DNA from: Lucinisca nassula | Taxonomy: Eukaryota > Mollusca > Bivalvia > Lucinida > Lucinidae | Length of the DNA: 64,000 nt | Assembly (NCBI GenBank): GCA_963580285.1 | Contig: OY757012.1 | Location: 168,566,652 to 168,630,651, forward strand | Reading direction: 5' to 3' | Shown: positions 62,001 to 64,000 of the stretch, one piece after another | Position numbering within the stretch: position 1 is the stretch's first letter | Layout of the letters: each line of letters starts with the position of its first letter | The notes under the pieces: model-generated | The model's input: only the letters and a program-made list of their open reading frames with translations | Told to the model about the DNA's origin: nothing | Databases searched by the model: none | Translations under genes and position numbers: made by a program

Positions 62001-63967
62001 TATAACATTGTCCTTACAGCTTCAAAAATAGCATTTTCAAAAGGAAAATGATACACCTAAACCTTTTTTATGAAACTATCATTGGGGTCCAAAGCAAAAA
62101 ACCTTATTAGCTACAAACAAACATGCATAAATTATATAGAAAAATTACCATTAGTGGTCATTTTTTTTATATCATGTATCTATACTTTTTTACTTATGTA
62201 GAAAATATCATATGTGTTATGAAGAGGATGGGCTGTTTTTTATACTGCAGAATATATTGAGGGTGATAGAACCACTTAACAGAGGTGGTTTTTGTTTGTT
62301 TGATTTGAGGTTTAACATCCCCGTCAACACTATTTAGGTCATTTTGGAGACGTTGCTTCCAATTTTGTGGGACTTTTACCCGACATTGAGATGAAATGAC
62401 ATCTCAATCCCTACCGCCCAATGAAACCAATAAGGTTTATAAGCATGGACTGGCCGACTCACAGCAATTTTCCTGGGCAGGTTTAGACTCTCTAAGTGGA
62501 TTACCAGTACTCATGTGTGGTCGGTACCAGCTCTGCGTGGAAGCATAGTGCAGCCCAATCTATTTCTCCAAGCCCCGATGGGCGGGGGCAGACTTAACAG
62601 AGGTAGATCTCTGCACACACATTCTGATTTTTGAGCAAATTTAACCATTTTGTACAGGAAACCCTAAAACGGGTAATTGGCAATCCATGCAGGCCTAGAT
62701 CAGTGGTGTTATACGGGGTCTGATCAGGGCCTACACTGTTTGCAAAAAAGTTCAGCCACTTTCCGAATAAATTTTGAAGAAAACACAACCTGATACCCCT
62801 AAATTTTGAAATGAACTTGTACTATTCATAAGGTGGAATATTCCATTTTGCACAAAATGGGTTAAGAAATAACTATGTATATTCCTCTTTTTCTATAAAC
62901 AGCAAAACTGATGGCTCTAACATAAATAGCTCATTTACCATAGGTGATTCAAAATCACTCTTTCGAGTTCCTACAAAATTATTTTCAAAGGTCCTGGTAA
63001 GACATACCTGTAATTCAGGTAGGTATTTCATTATAGATAGGTACGTTGTATGTACTCGTTAGAGGCGATTCTAATGAGTACACACAACATACAATGTACC
63101 TTTGTTTTAAAGACATTATGCCTCCAGACTCTGGACCCTTTAGATACTCTCAGAGGCCTGAGTCAGAGTCAGGGTCTAACTGTTGGTTTTCTTTTGTTCA
63201 AGCATTTCAGTGGTTTCTTGCTGTCGAGTTTCATCTCTGTGGTTGTTTGATTTTTGTGTTCACGGAGATGTTGCACTGATGAGTTAGGAGGGCTTCATGC
63301 AGACTGAACAAATTATTTGTCTATATTGTGACGAAAGTAAGGGCGAGGATTGCAGCTGGGTAAAATTGATTTAAGTCCCCCCTCCCCAGTGGAATTCGTT
63401 TCACCGACAGTTTTAAGGCGGTTCTTTCGTCGTGATTTATTTTTGTTATGGTTCGTCTCTGAGTGTGTGTTTCGCTTATTTTGTTTTGGATAGCCAGTTG
63501 GCCATTTTGTGGGAAAGTAACTGTCCTTTTGGCTTTCCGCTATTGATCTTTCCATTATGGACTAGTTGGTTCATGTTTATGTTTCTTTCCCTTTGATGTC
63601 ACTGCTGGGAGCTGTGGGTTAATTGTATCGATTCTTGATCATTGCCTTCACATATCTACTATGAATTCACACCAAATTTATAACATCTTATGTTAAGACA
63701 ATTCTACCTAAATTATCCCAAATATATTAATATCTGGGTTAATTGTGTTGATTCCTGATCATTGTCTTCACTTCTATTTTGAACAACCCATTTTTTACAA
63801 ATTTTTCATGGTCCCAAAGGTGTTCAAGCCATCAAAGTGTCACTGTAATTTAAGGTTTAAAATGATTTCACAAACTTGTTAATATGATACAAACACATTC
63901 TCATTATCATACATGTAATTTTTAGAGCATACTCACCTATTTCTACTATATAGTATTTCGAAAAATT
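43894..63967 (-). CDS. SLC29A: Equilibrative nucleoside transporter (SLC29/ENT), C-terminal part, 6 exons
   Basis: Joined on the minus strand: 63967-63937, 59494-59400, 56441-56330, 53935-53850, 51926-51727, 44002-43894; 633 nt, 210 residues and a TAG. All introns are GT-AG and phases fit throughout. ENT proteins carry nucleosides down their gradient through 11 membrane helices; these exons cover the loop after helix 6 and helices 7-11. Seen: TLSCFPAIAS (helix 7), FLIFNSGDWSGRS (helix 8, with the conserved Asp and Arg of DWxGR), LRVIFIPLLMLCNAQPR (helix 9), GLTNGYFSTL (helix 10) and ESTGAILSLF (helix 11). VFNSDIFP and NGYFSTL look closer to ENT3 than to ENT1 by memory, but that needs a tree. 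Introns carry many transposons. Confidence 0.94.
44079..44222. mobile_element. SINE-A tail scrap and FB6 core
   Basis: 44079-44101 (TTGTTTGTTTGATTTGAGGT) is the 3' end of a minus-strand SINE-A. An FB6 palindrome (GGGCACTCATTAGAACC / GGCAGTTCTAACGAGCACCC) follows. Confidence 0.6.
44230..44898 (-). mobile_element. HINE-like element, minus strand
   Basis: On the minus strand it starts with the hairpin ATGCCCCGCTATTCAG / ACGGGGTATTATG (44850-44897), then a GTCCGTCC-type run (44815-44840) and ~230 bp monomers (CATATCTGTGAAGTTTCATG, GGGCAATAACTCCAAAAGTA). The 3' end is not clear. Confidence 0.65.
44911..46788 (-). mobile_element. HINE-like element, minus strand, ~150 bp monomers
   Basis: Left edge AAACAAGAGGGC, hairpin with GGGCGATGATGGCCC and GCTCACCTGATCC; right edge AGCTCACCTTGAGCACTTCG / TGCTCAGTTGAGCT with an ACGGACG run at 46710. 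About ten monomers (AGGGTCACCCAAGGAACATT, TTTTAGCTCTGGCGGCCATC). An FB6 is nested at 45108-45388. It occupies the last ENT intron. Confidence 0.82.
45108..45388. mobile_element. FB6 MITE nested in the HINE-like array
   Basis: ACATCACATGAACAAGTCC, CCCCACTCCATATAGAT, palindrome GTTGTGGGTACTCATTAG / CTTACGAGCACCAACAAC, TTGCCATTTTGGAGATATG, CACACCGGTGTG. Confidence 0.77.
46968..47230 (-). mobile_element. Short HINE-like element, minus strand
   Basis: AACTAGACAAAAGTGCCC with hairpin GTGCCCAGTGGGGCAC, subterminal ATACCCCCGGCC, one monomer, GACGGACAGACAGACGG and the 5' hairpin TACCCCCATGGCATACGCC. Same family as 18757-19642 with a single internal unit. Confidence 0.8.
47243..47474. mobile_element. 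FB4 fold-back MITE, intact
   Basis: TTAACCCTTTTAGAACAAAA to TACTAAATGGGTTAAAG; core CCCTGATCAGACGCCGC with GCGGCGTCTGATCTGG. 47475-47920 holds only an FB5 scrap near 47715 (AAAGGAAAGAATTTGCTC). Confidence 0.8.
47926..48205 (-). mobile_element. SINE-A, minus strand, diverged
   Basis: Tail side GATTGATTTGAGGTTTAG, head side GCCCCATGGTGGGGGCC. The body keeps CCAATTTCGTGAGACTTTTA and GCATCATGCAGCCCA. Open frames here are the SINE. Confidence 0.8.
48304..51375. mobile_element. FB5 MITE split by a 2.8 kb HINE-like element
   Basis: Left half 48304-48460 (GGGAATGGACAAACCTTCAG to GGGACAGAGTTTACTG) and right half 51293-51375 (AAAGGAACAGTAAATCCC to GGTGTTCC) together match an intact FB5. A further FB5 piece (GAATGGATACATGAACAG to CCCTGCAAAATAGGG) is at 51380-51500. 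Confidence 0.8.
48461..51292 (-). mobile_element. HINE-like element, minus strand, ~130-165 bp monomers
   Basis: Left edge AACAAGAGGCCCATTGGCC (hairpin GGCCCATTGGCC) and TGCTCACCAG; right edge CTGGTGAGCTTA preceded by an ACGACGGACGACGG run at 51225. About twelve monomers carry TTAGGGGTGGGGATCTGAA and GGTTTCTGAGATAT. A different pair of ~340 bp units (TTGGCAGTAAATGCCATTTTTC) lies at 50630-51120. Confidence 0.83.
51529..51625 (-). mobile_element. SINE-E fragment (3' half)
   Basis: TTATTTCACTCATATCGAGC, GATCATTAGACAGAGGTAGG and GAACTTGGCATCTCACATGTG are the complement of 270-395. The tRNA head is missing, as expected for 5'-truncated retroposition. Confidence 0.75.
51727..51926 (-). CDS. SLC29A: ENT exon (helices 9 and 10)
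   Basis: 200 nt, acceptor TATCTGTTTCAG, donor GCAAG|GTATGC, phase 0 in, two bases over out. Encodes PAHGRPNCLLILCILRVIF, IPLLMLCNAQPR, DTAVFNSDIFPVVFILLIG and LTNGYFSTLSMMYGA. PLLMLCN-x-QPR and NGY are ENT hallmarks. Confidence 0.95.
52050..52195. repeat. Inverted repeat with GAGACAATTTGCA arms
   Basis: CCCGTAAAACAGAATTTGAG / ATTTCATGCAAATTGTCTC and the complement GAGACAATTTGCATGAGATG / TCAAATCCTGTTTTGTGGG; arms of about 55 bp with a duplicated inner GAGACAATTTGCA. The open frames across it are read-through. Confidence 0.65.
52268..52441 (-). mobile_element. SINE-B, minus strand, GAGT-rich tail
   Basis: Tail of six GTGA units, body TAAAGACTCATCTGAAAGTC, head TACACCATGGAGGCTTC. Perfect 14 bp duplication ATTTTAACAAGTGA at 52254-52267 and 52442-52455. 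Confidence 0.92.
52491..52873. mobile_element. FB8 fold-back MITE split by SINE-B
   Basis: Left TTAAACCTCACCATGTTGA, right ACTCAGCATGGTGATGGTTAA, which are complementary. Core ACAGATCAGCTGGG with CAGCTGATGCTGATCAGG, and AATTGGGGAGGAGTGAC. Confidence 0.78.
52510..52670 (+). mobile_element. SINE-B, plus strand, inside FB8
   Basis: GAAGCCTCCGTGGTGCAGTG head, GGATCGATCCCGGGC box, ACTCACTCACT tail: the least altered SINE-B here. The duplication is CACCATGTTGA at 52499-52509 and 52671-52681. It faces the minus-strand copy at 52268 across only 68 bp. Confidence 0.92.
53440..53800. repeat. FB1-like remnant and a separate hairpin
   Basis: 53440-53580 has ACCAATCAGATTACTTGATG and one core arm (GAACTGATCGGATGGC). 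53727-53793 is a hairpin: CAGTGAAGACTCTGATCAGC / GCTGATCAGTCTTCACTGG around GCACATTCGTGC. 52875-53440 has no recognisable feature. Confidence 0.6.
53850..53935 (-). CDS. SLC29A: ENT exon (helix 8)
   Basis: 86 nt, acceptor GTTTCCTTTTCAG, donor CATATA|GTAAGT. Encodes KFFSAFVCFLIFNSGDW and SGRSIAGSIHI. The Asp and Arg of DWSGR match residues known to matter for transport in human ENT1; FN before them is also conserved. Confidence 0.95.
54040..54312. mobile_element. FB5 and FB1-like remnants
   Basis: 54060-54160: FB5-like CCCCTTTGGAGGAAAGGG and CCGGAGACAACTTTTG. 54163-54312: TTAACCCTTATCCATCTGAC to CAGTGGGATAAGGGTTAA, FB1 ends with a shortened core (GAAGCCATCTGATCTGG). Confidence 0.6.
54610..56015 (+). 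pseudogene. Mariner transposase, open apart from one SINE insertion
   Basis: The N-terminal part (54610-54855) has the helix-turn-helix region: TFIKFYVKLGKTMSEIKEDL, HKWWHRFSDRRTS. After the SINE, the frame continues from about 55191 to TAA at 56013: ARWVPRLLQRYQKR (WVPH-type motif), CDETWFHFF, HQDNAPVHVSQLV and YSPDLAICDFLLFPN. The three catalytic Asp are present with 34 residues between the last two (DD34D). PDLAICDF replaces the usual PDLAPSDF. Both parts are free of stops, so the SINE is the only obvious disabling event. Confidence 0.93.
54856..55190 (-). mobile_element. SINE-C inside mariner transposase
   Basis: Minus-strand tRNA head at 55115-55187 (AGCTCAGTTGG, GGTTCGATCCC intact), tail GTGTGTGTGTGTG at 54856. 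Imperfect duplication GAACAAGACGT (54847-54857) / GAACAGTACGT (55191-55201), both in the transposase frame. Confidence 0.91.
56330..56441 (-). CDS. SLC29A: ENT exon (helix 7)
   Basis: 112 nt, acceptor TTTACCTTTCCAG, donor GGAGTG|GTGAGT. Encodes IWPQGVSVCIVFFVTLSCFP, AIASSIVSVDKGTGDWS. The hydrophobic stretch and TLSCFPA match helix 7 of ENT proteins. Confidence 0.94.
56457..56890. mobile_element. FB6 MITE with a SINE-A fragment in one palindrome arm
   Basis: TAACAAGTCTGTGAAATG, CCCTATTTTATATAGC, palindrome GGTTGTGGGTACTCCTTAG with, after the insert, AATGAGTACCCACAACC; then CCTTTTGGAGAAATG. Confidence 0.78.
56624..56757 (+). mobile_element. SINE-A, 5'-truncated
   Basis: Only the 3' 134 bp (from AGGCGACAGGGTTCAAG) plus the CAAA tail. 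The duplication TCTAATAAGTACCC / TCTAATGAGTACCC at 56610-56623 and 56758-56771 shows an insertion that was already truncated on arrival. Confidence 0.9.
57006..58483 (+). pseudogene. LINE reverse transcriptase, truncated, with PHD-like finger
   Basis: Starts mid-domain at IVDGLIRQLVDIDDSQFGFV. RT motifs: AFVDLEKAFDQV, GVHHGSVLSPLLF (the usual Gln is His) and LYADDLVIIAE (YADD). A stop at 57219 replaces a Trp codon and frames shift near 57510, 57590 and 57830. 57600-57760 encodes a Cys-rich unit (CAVCRTGVG, CNGCKFWVHKKC, YRCTLC) fitting a PHD-type finger. The C-terminal part has LHASETWPLTKPNLQHLQR and GPGRPKMTWKQLTERDC. The 3' end is a short TGA repeat (58457-58482), as in RTE-clade LINEs; clade is inferred only. 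Confidence 0.87.
58493..58770 (+). mobile_element. SINE-A lacking its CAAA tail
   Basis: Begins GGCCCCCACCCATTGGGGC and ends at GATTGGGACGTTAAT, where the sequence departs from the family. It starts ten bases after the LINE's TGA tail. Confidence 0.8.
58783..58880. repeat. Imperfect hairpin
   Basis: CACATCCAGTGGATGCTTCC / AGATC pairs with GATCTGGAAACATCC / AAGAGATGTG. 58885-59160 has nothing recognisable beyond T-rich runs. Confidence 0.6.
59162..59377. mobile_element. FB1 MITE 22 bp from an ENT donor site
   Basis: TAACCCTTGTCCTGCTGAAT to CAGCAGGACAAGGGATAA; core CTTGATCAGATGGC with GCCATCTGATCTGG. It belongs to a subgroup with CTTGTCCTGCTG ends, shared with 61498. Confidence 0.8.
59400..59494 (-). 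CDS. SLC29A: ENT exon (loop before helix 7)
   Basis: 95 nt, acceptor TCTGCTATTTCAG, donor AAACTT|GTAAGT. Encodes NTLSVSVTSDDESVAVV, SHHSCSYYLNILKL, a polar loop rich in Ser/Asp that joins helix 6 to helix 7 in ENT proteins; YLNILKL matches AILKNI just before helix 7 of human ENT1. Support is mainly phase, splice sites and position. Confidence 0.85.
59685..59935. mobile_element. FB6 fold-back MITE
   Basis: AATAAGTCCGTGAAATGAAG, CCCCACATTATATAGAG, palindrome GTGGGTACTCGTTAGAACCG with CGGTTCTAACGAGCACCC at 59796-59855, then GAAAGCAGAAATAAG. Confidence 0.78.
60065..60225. mobile_element. FB5 fragment
   Basis: Hairpin AAAGGAAAGAATTTGTTCC / GGAGCAGATTCTTTCC and GAGTAGACCCCTTTTT. Beyond it, 60230-60540 shows nothing recognisable. 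Confidence 0.6.
60741..60843. repeat. 45 bp-arm palindrome
   Basis: Arms 60741-60785 and 60799-60843 pair with only a few mismatches (inner AAAAGGGATAAAATGC with GCATTTTATCCCTTTT), 13 bp loop. 60559-60577 holds a separate palindrome around ATCCACTAGTGGAT. The open frame on the minus strand here is read-through. 60850-61135 is featureless. Confidence 0.75.
61140..61370. mobile_element. FB6-like palindrome with a second small MITE inside
   Basis: Outer arms ACATAGATTATAGGTGCTC and TGAGTACTCACGATCTATAT are diverged. Inside, ATGGGTGAAAATTG (61191) and AACTTTCACCCATG (61318) are complementary ends of a ~140 bp insert with repeated AATCCTGAA/AAATCCT motifs. Confidence 0.6.
61498..61710. mobile_element. 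FB1 fold-back MITE, TTAA-bounded
   Basis: TTAACCCTTGTCCTGCTG to CAGCAGGACAAGGGTTAA, 18 bp perfect ends. Core ATCCTGATCAGATGGC with GCCATCTGATCTGGAT. 61720-62285 has a lone core arm near 61820 and no other feature. Confidence 0.85.
62289..62591 (-). mobile_element. SINE-A, minus strand, 15 bp target duplication
   Basis: TTTTGTTTGTTTGATTTGAG tail side to CCCCGATGGGCGGGGGC head side. Duplication ACTTAACAGAGGTGG (62274-62288) / ACTTAACAGAGGTAG (62592-62606). Confidence 0.92.
62636..62868. mobile_element. FB4 fold-back MITE, diverged core
   Basis: TTAACCATTTTGTACAGGAA to GCACAAAATGGGTTAAG; core with CCTAGATCAGTGG and GTCTGATCAGGGCC. Confidence 0.72.
63020..63105. repeat. Hairpin with TGTATGTACTCGTTAGA core
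   Basis: GGTACGTTGTATGTACTC / GTTAGAGGCGATTC pairs with TCTAATGAGTACACACAAC / ATACAATGTACC. Same type as 36662-36720. Confidence 0.65.
63107..63930. other. No gene recognised before the ENT microexon
   Basis: Open frames at 63046-63279 (+) and 63313-63555 (-) match nothing I know and have no splice context. A ~35 bp direct repeat (GGGTTAATTGTATCGATTCT / GATCATTGCCTTCAC) occurs at 63617 and 63738. The CCCAAAGGTGTTCAAGCC motif near 63814 is the recurrent small repeat. Confidence 0.4.
63937..63967 (-). CDS. SLC29A: ENT 31 bp microexon
   Basis: Acceptor TGTATTCTTTCAG, donor AAATAG|GTGAGT. Ten codons, NFSKYYIVEI, plus one base, which with the next exon's GC gives Gly. Position and the aromatic FxKYY match the EFYRYYQ segment that follows helix 6 in ENT proteins. 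It is short enough that similarity alone proves little; phase and two strong splice sites carry the call. Confidence 0.78.
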
Positions 63968-64000
63968 CTGAAAGAATACAATAAACTCTGATTAGTTTGT

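Noticed and set aside
61820..62056. 78-residue minus-strand open frame as an ENT exon
   Set aside because: No ENT motif, and the exons at 63937 and 59400 already join in phase without it.
63046..63279. 77-residue open frame near the right edge
   Set aside because: It begins within a hairpin repeat, has no recognisable domain and no supporting splice sites.
1..64000. Endogenous retrovirus or LTR retrotransposon
   Set aside because: No paired LTRs, primer-binding site, gag or integrase motif seen; the only RT is a LINE type.

Overview
KIND OF ORGANISM. The window is eukaryotic nuclear DNA: AT-rich, genes split by introns with GT-AG splice sites, and most of the length is interspersed repeats. 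The repeat mix is what bivalve mollusc genomes are known for: mariner and Tc1 relics, tRNA-headed SINEs, fold-back MITEs, and many non-autonomous elements made of a hairpin, a (CCGT)n microsatellite and a core of tandem monomers. I infer a bivalve; the species cannot be read from the sequence.

GENES. Only two host genes are supported, both partial and both pieced together from short exons whose intron phases fit exactly. (1) A FAM98 gene on the + strand: five exons at 5602-5796, 7474-7573, 12666-12748, 17919-18021 and 23288-23742. They encode the C-terminal 311 residues, ending in a Gly/Tyr/Arg-rich (RGG-type) tail; upstream exons lie left of the window. (2) An equilibrative nucleoside transporter (SLC29/ENT) gene on the - strand: six exons at 63937-63967, 59400-59494, 56330-56441, 53850-53935, 51727-51926 and 43894-44002. 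They encode the C-terminal 210 residues, about transmembrane segments 7-11; upstream exons lie right of the window. The genes converge, about 20 kb apart. I see no sign that they work together: FAM98 proteins belong to RNA metabolism (tRNA-ligase complex), ENT proteins move nucleosides across membranes.

REPEATS (names are mine). SINE-A: about 300 bp, (CAAA)n tail. SINE-B: tRNA head, about 170 bp, (ACTC)n tail. SINE-C: tRNA head, about 330-390 bp, (CA)n tail. SINE-D: tRNA head, about 280-310 bp, CAAACAAA tail. SINE-E: tRNA head, about 230 bp, poly-A. Fold-back MITEs: FB1 (ends TTAACCCTT, about 210 bp), FB2, FB3, FB4, FB8 (different ends, all with a related palindromic core), FB5 (about 260 bp, AAGGGGAATGG ends), FB6 (core with GTACTCGTTAGAACCGCC) and FB7 (TTAAGACCACC arms). 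HINE-like: elements with subterminal inverted repeats, a (CCGT)n run, tandem core monomers and a 3' hairpin near a CTCTAGTT or CTCTTGTTT end.

LAYOUT. 1-5545: tandem arrays, including a six-monomer higher-order repeat rich in nuclear-receptor half-sites. 5602-23742: FAM98, its introns holding two transposon relics (mariner 8989-10271, Tc1-like 14323-16868), a segmental duplication and a run of four HINE-like elements. 24-43.7 kb: intergenic MITE/SINE mosaic, with one HINE-like insertion whose empty site survives at 40.9-41.2 kb. 43.9-64 kb: the ENT gene, its introns holding three large HINE-like arrays, a mariner broken by a SINE, and a dead LINE with a PHD-like zinc finger.

MOST UNUSUAL. Fold-back families with unrelated ends share one palindromic core, and in most copies the stem carries the same single mismatch with the same polarity. 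Element-in-element insertions with visible target duplications let several relative ages be read directly.
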